Source of the DNA: Thiomonas sp. FB-Cd
Lineage (GTDB): Bacteria; Pseudomonadota; Gammaproteobacteria; Burkholderiales; Burkholderiaceae_C
Assembly (NCBI RefSeq): GCF_000733775.1
Contig: NZ_JPOE01000005.1
Coordinates: 248,001 to 312,000 of the forward strand
Length of the DNA stretch: 64,000 nucleotides
Direction: 5' to 3'
The position numbers and the translations under genes are program-made. Below the pieces are notes generated by a model that had not been told where the DNA came from, made no database searches, and worked only from the letters and a program-made list of their open reading frames with translations. This document shows positions 9,059 through 17,766 of this stretch, in pieces; the stretch's first letter is position 1, and every line of letters begins with the position of its first letter.

Positions 9059-9643
9059 ATGGACCCACTCGACACGACTGCTTGGACGCTTGAACTGCTT
9101 CGCAAGCGGCAGCAGGTCTCTCCGAAGCGCTTAACAGCTCCGGGGCCCTCGCCGTCGCAGATCCGCCAATTGTTCGACGCCGCGGCGCAGGCACCTGATC
9201 ATGGCCTGATTCTGCCGTGGCGTTTCGTCCAATTCTCTGACGCCGCACGTGCAGATCTGGGAGAAGCGTTTGCCGCAGCATTGGTGGAGCGTGATCCGGT
9301 GGCGTCCGCCCAACAATTGCAGGATGCGCGCGACAAGGCACAGCGCGCGCCGTTCGTGGCCGTGGCCATCGTGCGAACGCATGACGATCATCTGGAGATT
9401 CCACCTGGCGAACGGATCGTTTCGCTCGGATGCGCACTGCAAAACATCCTTCTTGCCGCGTGCGCGCAAGGGTTTGGGGCAGGGCTCGTCAGCGGACAGG
9501 CGATGGATTCCCACGCGTTGCGCCGCTTGCTCACTCTTGCGCACGGTGAGCAAGCAATCTGCTTCATCACAATTGGCACGATCAAGACATCCAAGGCGGC
9601 ACGGGTTCGGCCGGATCCTGACGCGTTTGTCACCGTGCTATAA
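9059..9643 (+). CDS. Nitroreductase-family flavoprotein (AoxC-like)
   Basis: 194 residues from the ATG at 9059, which has AGGA 11 bases upstream; in-frame starts further up (8960, 9047) would add sequence not typical of the family. FMN-dependent nitroreductase fold: SPSQIRQLFDAAAQAPDHGLILPWRFV carries the usual N-terminal FMN-binding and dimer pattern, and the GCALQNILLAACAQGFGAG stretch is the conserved central helix. The substrate cannot be told. A nitroreductase (called aoxC in older nomenclature) follows the arsenite oxidase genes in beta-proteobacteria such as Herminiimonas, so this is likely the displaced third/fourth gene of the aio operon, now separated by the IS630 copy. Confidence 0.8.
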   Translation: MDPLDTTAWTLELLRKRQQVSPKRLTAPGPSPSQIRQLFDAAAQAPDHGLILPWRFVQFSDAARADLGEAFAAALVERDPVASAQQLQDARDKAQRAPFVAVAIVRTHDDHLEIPPGERIVSLGCALQNILLAACAQGFGAGLVSGQAMDSHALRRLLTLAHGEQAICFITIGTIKTSKAARVRPDPDAFVTVL

Positions 9644-10112
9644 ATCACTTGCAATATCGTCGGCAATACACGTGCCAAGCAAATCGACGACGAACTATCA
9701 AGGGATACGTTGACTTGGTGCGTCAGGCGCGCTGCCTTCATCTTTCTCGCAGAAGGTCCCACGCGTGGATTGCGGCCGGAATGAAGAACGACCTTGGAGG
9801 GGGGTGACACACGCACCTACCATACTCCCGGAAGGCAATAGGTCGCTCGATCAGAATCGGAGGCTCAAGCATGGCATTGAGTAGCGTGACGTCGGACATC
9901 GTGACAACATGGAGCGCCTTATCGTTCGATGGGACTTGCCCTGACGCCCAAAAACATGTGCAGTGACCGCGCGGCTAAATCGCCCATGGGTTTAACCATG
10001 ACCGCCGATCACAACCGATGACGCTGGCGCACACCATCGCCTCGCGCACGGATCCGCCGAAACGCTGTTGCCGATGGATGCCCACGGCGCGGCAAATGGT
10101 TCGCGCCGCTAC
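9644..10112. other. Gene-poor stretch; possible moeA remnant at its right end
   Basis: No intact gene. At roughly 10018-10110 the plus strand can be read, with frame changes, as MTLAHTIASRTDP then ETLLPMDAHG, which recalls the N-terminus of MoeA molybdopterin molybdotransferases. A moeA gene (aoxD) accompanies aio operons in relatives, so a decayed copy would make sense, but the similarity is short and not proven. The rest shows nothing recognisable. Confidence 0.25.
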
Positions 10113-10742
10113 TTACTCCACCTGAATCGGAATATGCTTCGGTGGCGCGATGAACGGCCTCGGCAGCATAGGTGGAAACGCTTCGCACACAGTATCGAAC
10201 AAATCGCGCAGCATGGCACCGAGCTGTGAAATGTAGGGACTTTGCGCCTGCACCAGAAGGTTCACGAAGGTTTGAGCCCAGGGCTGGAGATGTTCACCAA
10301 GGAACTCGGCCAGCACCGCGCGGTCCGCCTCACTGTCCTGTGCGGCGTCAAGCAAGAGAGCTAAATAGGCTAACAGCGTGCCTACATGGTCAAGCGGCCG
10401 GTTGGCGGACGCCAAGATCGAGTCGGCGGGAAGCAGAGACGCGTCAAATCCAGCGGCGTCATACCACTGCATCAGTGCGTCGCCGCCATCATATCTCGGC
10501 GTCGGAAAGTGCCAGTATTCAGCGGCTTCCTGCGCTTGGCTCAGCACATGGGCGAAGGGCGGCAGAAAACATCCCGATTGCGGGATGCACAGGTAATCGT
10601 AAAAATCCTGTCGTGCGCTGCCCAACTCCAGCGGCTTATGCGACTCGCGCTGCAGCACAGCCAAGGTATCCGCATCGGGTGCGTTGAGCAGTAAGTACGA
10701 GGCGGCGCTCGCAAGGCTGGCCAGTTCAGAAACGTCAGACAC
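10113..10742 (-). CDS. TorD/DmsD-type chaperone for the molybdoenzyme
   Basis: 209 residues from a GTG start that overlaps the ttrA stop by eight bases (GTGTCTGA), so it is translationally coupled. All-helical TorD-like protein with the family pattern LNAPDADTL, FYDYLCIPQSGCFLPPFAHV (LCxPxxGxxPPxAHV-like), and a C-terminal FLGEHLQPW (H-x2-P-W motif). Such cytoplasmic chaperones bind the Tat signal of a DMSO-reductase-family subunit and help molybdenum cofactor insertion before export. Its partner is the adjacent TtrA-like subunit, which carries a Tat-like leader. Confidence 0.85.
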   Translation of the reverse strand: MSDVSELASLASAASYLLLNAPDADTLAVLQRESHKPLELGSARQDFYDYLCIPQSGCFLPPFAHVLSQAQEAAEYWHFPTPRYDGGDALMQWYDAAGFDASLLPADSILASANRPLDHVGTLLAYLALLLDAAQDSEADRAVLAEFLGEHLQPWAQTFVNLLVQAQSPYISQLGAMLRDLFDTVCEAFPPMLPRPFIAPPKHIPIQVE

Positions 10743-13700
10743 GCGCCGTCTCCTTTTCCAGACGGGCTTTGGTGTTGTAAAAGACCACGCTCCCCCCGGT
10801 AAGATCCATGAGCGACATCTGCCACACGTCAGGGTCGCGTCGCATGATGGGGTTGAGGTGAATACCGGCGCGGCGAACCGCGTCACCCATCACCCGTTTG
10901 CCTCCAACCTGGTAGTTGCTCGCGCCATAGCCCCAGTGCCCATAGCCCACTTCAAACAGGATCACTCCGGGTCGGATGCCTTCGAGCACCACGGCACGGC
11001 CTTTGCGTTTGCCTTCGGGCGTCACCACCCAGATCCAGTCGCCGTTACTGATGCCCATGCGCTTTGCGTCTTCGGCTGCCATGTGCACGCCATTGCTCGG
11101 GTTGATCTCGCGCAGACTGTAGTTCGAAACCAGTCGGGAATGCGACTGCAACGCGCCCTTCATGGTGATGATGGTCATCGGCCAGTCCTTGGGGTCATCG
11201 AGCTGGTCGAGATGCTTGCCTAATGCGGTAGTCGGTTCAACCCAGCGCGTCGTGCCATGGAAGAACTGGCCATTCATGCTATTGCGCGTGGTCCCGGTCT
11301 TTTCCGCGTAGAAGTGCAGCCGCTTGGTGTACTGGTAGGCAAGTTGACCGCCCCTGCGCGAGCCGGTATGGGGTTGGAAACGCCCCCCGCGAACGAGGCA
11401 ACCCATGACAATGGGCCACTCCTCGGGTTTGAGCGAATCCGCGAATCTCCTGCGGTATTCATCCAACGCCGTGATAGCGATTTCCTGGACCGAGGCAGCA
11501 GGCACCGCGTCGCCTTCGACCCCCTTCGCCGCAACCAGGTTGGCGACCGCCTTGAGGTAAAAATCTTCGCGGCGGTTCAACGGCCAGTATTTGCCGTCAG
11601 CATCGGGAATGCCCTTTGATCCGTAGCCGGGCATGCCGATGCGTTTGGCCACGTCGATGAGGAATTCTTCCATGCACACATGTCTGCCATCGGGCGTTTT
11701 GGAGGTGAGGCTGACGGCGGGCCACCTTACGCCCGTGCCTTTGGTCAAAGTTGTCGGAAAGGTGTCGACCAAGTCATAGCTTTCCAGATGCGACACATCG
11801 GGAACGATGTAGTCGGCAAACATGCTTGAATCCCCGATGACAATTTCGGATGCGATGATCAGCGGGATGTTCTTCGGATCCTTGATCGCGGCCAGAAACT
11901 CCGGATTGCCCTGCCCTGGCACGCTATATAGCGGGGTGGCCTTTTGCCACATCAAAATATCGACGCCATAGGGATAACGCTGTACCGCCGACGGCAGGGT
12001 TTCGGTGTACATGGCGAAGCTCAGCGGAAACCACGGGCGCTTGGGCGGGTAAGGGTTCTGGCCCGCTGCGACCTTGGCCTTGTACTCGCTGGTGTCCTCG
12101 TAATGAAACTTCTCGCGGTTGATGATCACGCCCTTGGCGAGACTCTCGGCCTCTGGAACGCTGGCGATGTCATAGCGCCCCTTGGCCACCGGATAGCCCC
12201 CGCCGCCTGCAGTCAGGCCTCCTGTCCAATTCATGTTGCCCACCAGGAGGTTGAGCATCAGAACGGCCACGCCGTTGTAATAGCCATTGGGATGTTTGAC
12301 CACTCCTCGGTACATCGTGCTGGCGACTTTGCGGCCATGGCTGGTGAACTCACGTGCCACCTCGATGATGCGCGGGGGCTCGATGCCGCAGATCTGCGCG
12401 TATTGCTCGATGGTGTGCTCTTCGGCGGCTTCCTTAAGAAGACGGAACGCCGTCTTCACCGCGACACCGTTCACCTCGCCGGCAAAGTCGAGCTGCGCGG
12501 CTTTAATGCTGGCCGCCTGCGCCGGTTTGCCGGTTGTGGGGTCGATCACCACGCGGTCATCTTCACCCTGCGCCATCGGTTTGCCCAAGCCGGCGATTTC
12601 GGCGGTGAGAAAGTGGCGCGACTGAGGATGGCTGGGGTCGACCACGACAAGGTGCGTGGCATCGGTATGCGACAACTCTCCCGCCGCCTGCGCTGCGGCC
12701 AGTGTGGGATAAGACAGGTAGGCTGTGTTGTAGCGCTGGTTGTCGATGATCCAGCGGATCATGCCCAATGCCAGCGCGCCATCGGTACTGGGCTTGATTG
12801 GCAGCCAGCTCGCGCGATCGCCAACCACGCCGCCGCGGCTGAGCTTGGGATCGACCACCACATACTTCAGCCCGTCGGGCTTGGCCCGCGCCTCGGCGAC
12901 ATACTTGCCCTGGGTCTGCATCGGGAAGTTGGCATCTCCCGGCTGGGTTCCCCAATAGATGATGAATTTGGCCTCACGCACGTCGGGTTGCGTCATATTG
13001 ATGCCCGAAAACACATGCTGATGCGCAATGTGGTGCGACAGTTCACATTCATTGACGTGATCGAACACGTTGACTGTGCCGAAGGTGTTGCCGAATCGCT
13101 GGGCAAAGGTCATGCGTGTCCCCACCAGCCGTCCGCCCTGCAGGACGAAGCCGTTGGTGCGCATGCCGAGTTCAGGCGCGTTCGGGTCCATCAACTCTTT
13201 GCGCTTGGCATACAGGCCGCGGAAGCCCAGCACGTCAAGATCCTTGCTTGCTGGATCGATGGTGTCAGCGAAGATCTTGCCGCCTTCGGTGACCTCGGTG
13301 ATCAGAGTGCTCCACGCGATCGGTTTCCACTGGCCGCTGCCACGCGGGCCCACGCGCTTGAGCGGAACCAGCACACGGTAGGGATCGTAGGTCGACTGGA
13401 TGCCGGTATTACCCCGCGCGCACACCGTGCCGGGAAGCGCCGCCGTGTCGATCAGCGGGGTGGTGACAGCGGTGTATTCGCTGAGGGTGTTGGGGTGGTA
13501 GGGGTTGCCGATGATGCGCTGGATGCGTCCGGTCTTGCGATCGATCTTCACCCGCAGGCCGCATTCGCTGTGGCATTGCAAATCGACCGTGTGGTGCAGC
13601 GTCCACTGCGGGTTGGGCACGAGCTTGCCGCTGGCGGTGTCGCGCAGCCACTCGGGAGTATTGGAATTGCCGTACACCGGATGCAGCGCTTTGCGGCCTC

Positions 13701-13809
13701 GTTGATGCAGCGGGATGAGATCGACGAGGCGCTTGGAAAAGCCGAGGGTGCCTGCGCCAAGTCCGGCGATGGCGCCCAGGGAGAGAAGTCCGCGACGTGA
13801 GATATCCAT
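10735..13809 (-). CDS. ttrA: TtrA-like molybdopterin oxidoreductase (tetrathionate reductase catalytic subunit)
   Basis: 1,024-residue DMSO-reductase-family catalytic subunit with a Tat-like leader (SRRGLLSLGAIAG). Length and several blocks fit tetrathionate reductase TtrA: LGMIRWIIDNQRYN, EFTSHGRKVAS, YPPKRPWFPL, NRREDFYLKA and the C-terminal GYGHWGYGA. It would reduce tetrathionate (or a related sulfur or chalcogen oxyanion) in the periplasm. Oddity: the FeS motif near the N-terminus reads C79-x3-C83 (LQCHSECGLR) plus Cys130; one of the usual C-x2-C-x3-C cysteines is missing, with His72/His73 nearby. Related subfamilies with other substrates cannot be excluded. Operon: ttrB-ttrC-ttrA-chaperone. 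Confidence 0.78.
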   Translation of the reverse strand: MDISRRGLLSLGAIAGLGAGTLGFSKRLVDLIPLHQRGRKALHPVYGNSNTPEWLRDTASGKLVPNPQWTLHHTVDLQCHSECGLRVKIDRKTGRIQRIIGNPYHPNTLSEYTAVTTPLIDTAALPGTVCARGNTGIQSTYDPYRVLVPLKRVGPRGSGQWKPIAWSTLITEVTEGGKIFADTIDPASKDLDVLGFRGLYAKRKELMDPNAPELGMRTNGFVLQGGRLVGTRMTFAQRFGNTFGTVNVFDHVNECELSHHIAHQHVFSGINMTQPDVREAKFIIYWGTQPGDANFPMQTQGKYVAEARAKPDGLKYVVVDPKLSRGGVVGDRASWLPIKPSTDGALALGMIRWIIDNQRYNTAYLSYPTLAAAQAAGELSHTDATHLVVVDPSHPQSRHFLTAEIAGLGKPMAQGEDDRVVIDPTTGKPAQAASIKAAQLDFAGEVNGVAVKTAFRLLKEAAEEHTIEQYAQICGIEPPRIIEVAREFTSHGRKVASTMYRGVVKHPNGYYNGVAVLMLNLLVGNMNWTGGLTAGGGGYPVAKGRYDIASVPEAESLAKGVIINREKFHYEDTSEYKAKVAAGQNPYPPKRPWFPLSFAMYTETLPSAVQRYPYGVDILMWQKATPLYSVPGQGNPEFLAAIKDPKNIPLIIASEIVIGDSSMFADYIVPDVSHLESYDLVDTFPTTLTKGTGVRWPAVSLTSKTPDGRHVCMEEFLIDVAKRIGMPGYGSKGIPDADGKYWPLNRREDFYLKAVANLVAAKGVEGDAVPAASVQEIAITALDEYRRRFADSLKPEEWPIVMGCLVRGGRFQPHTGSRRGGQLAYQYTKRLHFYAEKTGTTRNSMNGQFFHGTTRWVEPTTALGKHLDQLDDPKDWPMTIITMKGALQSHSRLVSNYSLREINPSNGVHMAAEDAKRMGISNGDWIWVVTPEGKRKGRAVVLEGIRPGVILFEVGYGHWGYGASNYQVGGKRVMGDAVRRAGIHLNPIMRRDPDVWQMSLMDLTGGSVVFYNTKARLEKETARV

Positions 13810-13813
13810 GATG

Positions 13814-14992
13814 TCAAGCCTTGTTGGCAGCAGAGAAGGGAGCCGACTGGGTGTCGCGCGGCATGGCCGCGAGCAGCGCCGCCAGGATGCCCAGGAACAG
13901 CAGCACGCTGACCCCCGTGTACCAGAGCTCCTCGAAATTCAGGTGGAAGACGTAGTAGCCCGCACCGCTGCGGTTGATCGCCTCGCCGCCGAGGACGATG
14001 CCCATACGCGCGGCATACGAGCCCCACGTGGCAGCGAGCAGCGCGATCCACTGCGCGCCATAGCTGCGGCCCGTGGGCAGCAGGAGCAGCGCCAAGGGAA
14101 CGAGCAGGCCGACGATGGTCCAGTTCCAGGTGATCTGGGCCATGTATGGCCCCATGAAGAGATTGGCCGCGCGCAATTCCTCGATCGTGCCGAAGCGCCC
14201 GAGCCACCACATCCAGCCGTACCAGGTGACCAGGCAGATACCGAGCGCCACGGCAGCGGTGGTGCGATGCCCCCTTTGCGCCTTTGGACGGTTGGCCGTG
14301 ACCAGCCATGCGAGCAGCGGAATCAGCGCCATTTCTGCCAACGCTGCCACCGCGATTGCACTGGCGAGGAACAATATGGCAGCGGCTGGTGAGTTCCAGA
14401 CGGGCACACCATGTTCGTTCATCAGAAACACGGCCGAATACAGTGGTGCGAACAAGCCCAGGAACACGGTGAGCACCAGTGTCGGTTTGAACCAGCGCGA
14501 CTCGAACACGCTGTAATGGCGGCTCCACAGCGAAAAAACGTCTGCCAGCTTGCGCCATCCCTTGCTGAGCGGTTCGATTTCAGCCGCCAGTCGTGCGCGC
14601 GGAATGGACTGAAAACTCAGCCACCAGGCCAGCAGCAGGAAGATGGGGAGCAGGATGATGCCGTACTTGATGATCGCGGTGTCCCAGTTGGACCAACCGA
14701 GGAAGTAGCCGAAGATCAGACGGCCCGGCTGGTTGACTTCGGCCAGCACGTTGACGAAGCCGCCGAGAATGAGCCCGACGACCAGCGGCATGGTGAAGCG
14801 ATACTCCACCGCGTCGGTGCGTCCGCGCCAGGCGTTGATCGCCCAGATCAGCGCCAGCGCCCCGGCCACTCCCAGTGCCCACGAATAGTTGGCGAACAGG
14901 ATGGAAAATGGCCGGTCATGAACAACGTTGTAAAGCTCGCTGAGATGCCGAAGCGGCGGCACGAATTGCGGAGTGATGAGCGGGTTAGACAT
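13814..14992 (-). CDS. ttrC: TtrC/NrfD-like membrane quinol-oxidising subunit
   Basis: 392 residues with about nine hydrophobic helices, of the NrfD/PsrC polysulfide-reductase membrane anchor family. It takes electrons from quinol and hands them to the four-cluster TtrB subunit. Start chosen at ATG 14992 because it overlaps the ttrB stop by eight bases (ATGTCTAA); an upstream in-frame ATG at 15034 is deep within ttrB. Helix-rich segments such as LIWAINAWRG, FTMPLVVGLILGGFVNVLAE and FGYFLGWSNWDTA match NrfD proteins. The ttrA start follows after four bases. Confidence 0.85.
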   Translation of the reverse strand: MSNPLITPQFVPPLRHLSELYNVVHDRPFSILFANYSWALGVAGALALIWAINAWRGRTDAVEYRFTMPLVVGLILGGFVNVLAEVNQPGRLIFGYFLGWSNWDTAIIKYGIILLPIFLLLAWWLSFQSIPRARLAAEIEPLSKGWRKLADVFSLWSRHYSVFESRWFKPTLVLTVFLGLFAPLYSAVFLMNEHGVPVWNSPAAAILFLASAIAVAALAEMALIPLLAWLVTANRPKAQRGHRTTAAVALGICLVTWYGWMWWLGRFGTIEELRAANLFMGPYMAQITWNWTIVGLLVPLALLLLPTGRSYGAQWIALLAATWGSYAARMGIVLGGEAINRSGAGYYVFHLNFEELWYTGVSVLLFLGILAALLAAMPRDTQSAPFSAANKA

Positions 14993-15917
14993 GATCGGCC
15001 TCCTTGCCCGTGGCGATGCCCCAATCGTGATCATTCCGATCCATGTCCTGCTGCTCCTTGGACCACAGTGTCGGGATGCCGGGCGGGTTGTTTTGCAGTT
15101 CGGTGGTCAGCCCGATGTAAAACACGCGCGGCTCGTTTCCGGTGCCGGGTTTGAGTTGCTGGATGACTTCGCTAAGCACCTGCTTGGTCATCGGGTCGTT
15201 GGGGTCGTTGAGGTCGCCGAACTGGCGCGCGCCCCCCACACAGGTTTCGACGCAGGCCGGAAGCAGCCCCTGATCGACGCGCTGCGAGCAGAACGTGCAC
15301 TTGTCGGCGGTCTTGGTGATGGGGTTGATGAAGCGTGCGTCATACGGGCAGGCGTTGACGCAGGCGCCGCAACCCCAGCACAAGTCATAGTCGATCTCGA
15401 CAATGCCGTCCTTGCGCTGCCAGGTGGCGCCCGCCGGACAGACCTCGATGCACGATGGACGCTCGCAGTGGTTGCACAAACGCGGCAAGAATGCGCGCTT
15501 GGTCTCCGGATAAGTTCCCAGCTCCACATCCGGCACCCAGGTGCGGAAGACGCCCGTGGGAATGTTGTTCTCGAACTTGCAGGCCACGGTACAGGCCTGG
15601 CAACCAATGCACTTGCGCAGGTCAATCAGCATGCCCCAACGCTTGCCTTCGAACCCTTCCTTGGCCAGGTTGCCGTCCTTCCGCGTGTAGGCATAGGCCG
15701 AGCGGTCGTGCGCGAGCTCAAAGTCAGTGCCGGCCGGAGTGAGTGCTTCGGGTGTATCGCCGAAGGCGTCGTCGCCGGGCACTGCTGCTTGTTCCTTGCC
15801 TGCAGGGGAAGCGCCAACCGCAACCGTAGCGACTGTTGCTGCGCCTGCACCGAGCGCCTTTTGTAGAAACCCCCGGCGCCTCGTGAGCGTGTCGCCGGGA
15901 TGTTCGGAATTTTGCAT
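14985..15917 (-). CDS. ttrB: TtrB-like ferredoxin subunit with four [4Fe-4S] clusters
   Basis: 310 residues with a Tat signal (TRRRGFLQKALGAGAA). Sixteen cluster-ligating cysteines fall in the four groups typical of DmsB/TtrB/PsrB subunits: CIGCQACTVAC near 102, CNHCERPSCIEVC, CWGCGACVNAC, and CTFCSQRVDQGLLPAC with a following CVGG. It wires electrons from the membrane subunit to the molybdenum subunit in the periplasm. First gene of the operon, behind an FNR-like promoter. Confidence 0.88.
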   Translation of the reverse strand: MQNSEHPGDTLTRRRGFLQKALGAGAATVATVAVGASPAGKEQAAVPGDDAFGDTPEALTPAGTDFELAHDRSAYAYTRKDGNLAKEGFEGKRWGMLIDLRKCIGCQACTVACKFENNIPTGVFRTWVPDVELGTYPETKRAFLPRLCNHCERPSCIEVCPAGATWQRKDGIVEIDYDLCWGCGACVNACPYDARFINPITKTADKCTFCSQRVDQGLLPACVETCVGGARQFGDLNDPNDPMTKQVLSEVIQQLKPGTGNEPRVFYIGLTTELQNNPPGIPTLWSKEQQDMDRNDHDWGIATGKEADHV

Positions 15918-15956
15918 GTCGAGCCTCGCTTGACTGTTTTTGCTGACGATGATTCA

Positions 15957-15997
15957 AGGATATGCACCGATCGATAAAGAACCGTGATGCAGGTCAA
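15957..15997 (-). promoter_or_regulatory. FNR/ANR class II-type promoter of ttrBCA
   Basis: On the minus strand TTGACCTGCATCAC (15997-15984) matches the FNR consensus TTGAT-N4-ATCAA in eight of ten defined positions. A -10-like hexamer TATCCT lies at 15962-15957, its centre 31 bp from the FNR-box centre, exactly the spacing of a class II site at -41.5. Predicted transcription start near 15949. This would place the operon under oxygen control. Confidence 0.65.
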
Positions 15998-16026
15998 GGC
16001 ATAGTTAATTCAGATGACGACACCCG

Positions 16027-16041
16027 TTACATAATGTGTAA
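16027..16041. promoter_or_regulatory. Inverted repeat TTACA-N5-TGTAA
   Basis: A perfect 5-bp dyad, TTACATAATGTGTAA, lies in the divergent ttrB/permease intergenic region. It resembles an operator for a dimeric repressor, but no regulator gene is adjacent. The rest of 16042-16368 shows no supported gene. Confidence 0.3.
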
Positions 16042-16368
16042 TCCGTCTTTTGGTCGGCTTGGTCATCAATGGAGCAACGGATCGGCTCAATGTCGAGATT
16101 GGCACAGGAAGCCTTTTGGCCGAAAAGCGGGGCGGAACCTTTCGACCAACTTCAAGGCCTCTTTTGCTTCCGTAAGCGCCGGAGTGGCGATAAATCCGGC
16201 GGGACCGGTCTAAGCCACGCGCCTGACGCTCGAACACACCTGAGAACCGCCCGAAGATAGGGAGTAACTCAAAAGTCGGCCGCATTTGGTCACTCCGCGC
16301 TCGAGCCTGCATCCTTTTGCCGTCGCATTCGTCTTCACACGTGTCACTCTTTCTTTTGTGAGTCTTCA

Positions 16369-17442
16369 ATGAACACGCAAGTCCAATCCTCCCCGGCCTC
16401 GGGCGCAGCCCAAAGGGCTATGCCTCTCTGGCGCGCCTGGACGGTACCCACAGTGTTTGTCATGGGCTGGGTCCTGCTCTACAGCCAGCTCCAATCTGCC
16501 ACCGATGCGTTCATGCACTGGCTGTCCGGCGCAAGCGGCATGGTCGCCGCCAGCCATCTCTACGGTGCGGTGAGTTTCTTCGCCTTCGAAGTGCCCAAGG
16601 TGCTGATGCTGCTGGCGCTGATCGTCTTCGTCGTCGGCGTCATTCAGACTTTCTTTACGCCCGAGAAGACGCGCGCCATTCTGGCCGGCCGGCGCCAGGG
16701 CGTGGGCAACGTGCTGGCGGCCACGCTGGGCATCGTCACACCCTTTTGCTCATGCTCGGCGGTGCCGCTGTTCATCGGTTTTCTCACCGCCGGCGTGCCG
16801 CTGGGCGTGACATTTTCCTTTCTCGTGTCGGCGCCCATGGTCAACGAGGTGGCGCTGGCGCTGCTGTTCGGCATGTTCGGCTGGAAGATCGCGTCGATCT
16901 ACCTGGGGCTGGGCCTGGCCATCGCCATCCTGGCGGGGCTGGTGATCGGGCGGCTGAACCCGGTGAAGCTTGTCGAGCCCTGGGTGTTCGATATCCCGGC
17001 CGTCAGCAATGCCGAAACCAGGCCCGGCTGGGATGCGCGCTTTGCCCAAGGCTGGAAACATGTGCGCGAGATCGTGCTCAAGGTGGCGCCCTACATCGTC
17101 GCCGGCGTCGGCGTGGGTGCGTGGATTCACGGCTACGTGCCGCAAGACTTCATGGCGCATCTCATGGGCAAGGGCAACTGGTGGTCGGTGCCCCTGGCCG
17201 TGCTCATCGGCGTGCCCATGTACTCCAATGCGGCGGGCATCATCCCCGTGGTGCAGGCGCTCCTGGGAAAGGGCGCGGCGCTGGGCACCACCCTGGCGTT
17301 CATGATGGCTGTCACCGCCTTGTCCTTCCCCGAGTTCATGATCCTTAAAAAGGTGATGAAACCCAAGCTGATTGCGCTATTCGCCGGCGTTGTGGCCGTG
17401 GGCATCATCATCGTGGGCTACGTCTTCAACGCCCTGATGTAA
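16369..17442 (+). CDS. DUF318/ArsP-like permease
   Basis: 357-residue integral membrane protein, about eight to ten helices, of the UPF0718/DUF318 permease family that includes the organoarsenical exporter ArsP. Diagnostic features are the buried cysteine pair at 127 and 129 (TPFCSCSAVPLFIGF), the SAPMVNEVA loop and the mirror-image motif GVPMYSNAAGIIPV. The substrate is unknown; trivalent organoarsenicals or another thiol-reactive solute are possible given the arsenic locus nearby and the small redox proteins encoded downstream. Probably first gene of 16369-18416. Confidence 0.8.
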   Translation: MNTQVQSSPASGAAQRAMPLWRAWTVPTVFVMGWVLLYSQLQSATDAFMHWLSGASGMVAASHLYGAVSFFAFEVPKVLMLLALIVFVVGVIQTFFTPEKTRAILAGRRQGVGNVLAATLGIVTPFCSCSAVPLFIGFLTAGVPLGVTFSFLVSAPMVNEVALALLFGMFGWKIASIYLGLGLAIAILAGLVIGRLNPVKLVEPWVFDIPAVSNAETRPGWDARFAQGWKHVREIVLKVAPYIVAGVGVGAWIHGYVPQDFMAHLMGKGNWWSVPLAVLIGVPMYSNAAGIIPVVQALLGKGAALGTTLAFMMAVTALSFPEFMILKKVMKPKLIALFAGVVAVGIIIVGYVFNALM

Positions 17443-17491
17443 CGCGCAGGTCGATCACTTCCCTATCTTTCCACAATCCAAGGAGATTTTC

Positions 17492-17744
17492 ATGACCACC
17501 AATCGCATGGTGAGCATCATGGCCGGGTTCATGGTTCTGCTCAGCCTGATGCTGGCGCAGATCACCGGCCAGATCGACCTGTTGCACCCCCACCTGGCTG
17601 TGGCTCACGGGCTTCGTCGGCCTGAACGTGTTCCAGATGGGTTTCACCGGCTTTTGTCCCGCGGCCAAGGTGTTCAAGGCACTGGGCTTCAGGGACGCCA
17701 CCAATGCCAGTAGCGCCATGGCTTCAGACAAGAGCTGCTGCTGA
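17492..17744 (+). pseudogene. DUF2892 (YgaP-like) small membrane protein, frameshifted in a C5 run
   Basis: Starts with ATG 17492 after AAGGAG. The first frame gives MTTNRMVSIMAGFMVLLSL and continues to LLHP, where the expected [19 protein letters not shown] and [13 protein letters not shown] appear in the next frame and run to TGA at 17744. Removing one C from the C5 run at 17587-17591 restores a single 83-residue frame ending in CC. The family is a two-helix inner-membrane protein with a conserved GFCP, often next to rhodanese or thiol-redox genes. Either a real +1 insertion, phase variation, or a sequencing error. Confidence 0.75.
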
Positions 17745-17766
17745 ATTTGTCTCTCGGAGTCAAACC

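Noticed and set aside
11944..13800. Long plus-strand open frame (618 codons) opposite ttrA
   Set aside because: Composition is typical of an antisense frame in GC-rich DNA, with no domain; ttrA on the other strand is well supported.
10735..15917. Respiratory arsenate reductase (ArrAB) or ArxA
   Set aside because: The catalytic subunit is too long, and its blocks match TtrA; the NrfD subunit and TorD gene also fit tetrathionate-type complexes better.
16069..16260. 63-codon frame upstream of the permease gene as a regulator gene
   Set aside because: No helix-turn-helix or other domain can be seen, and it lacks a ribosome binding site.
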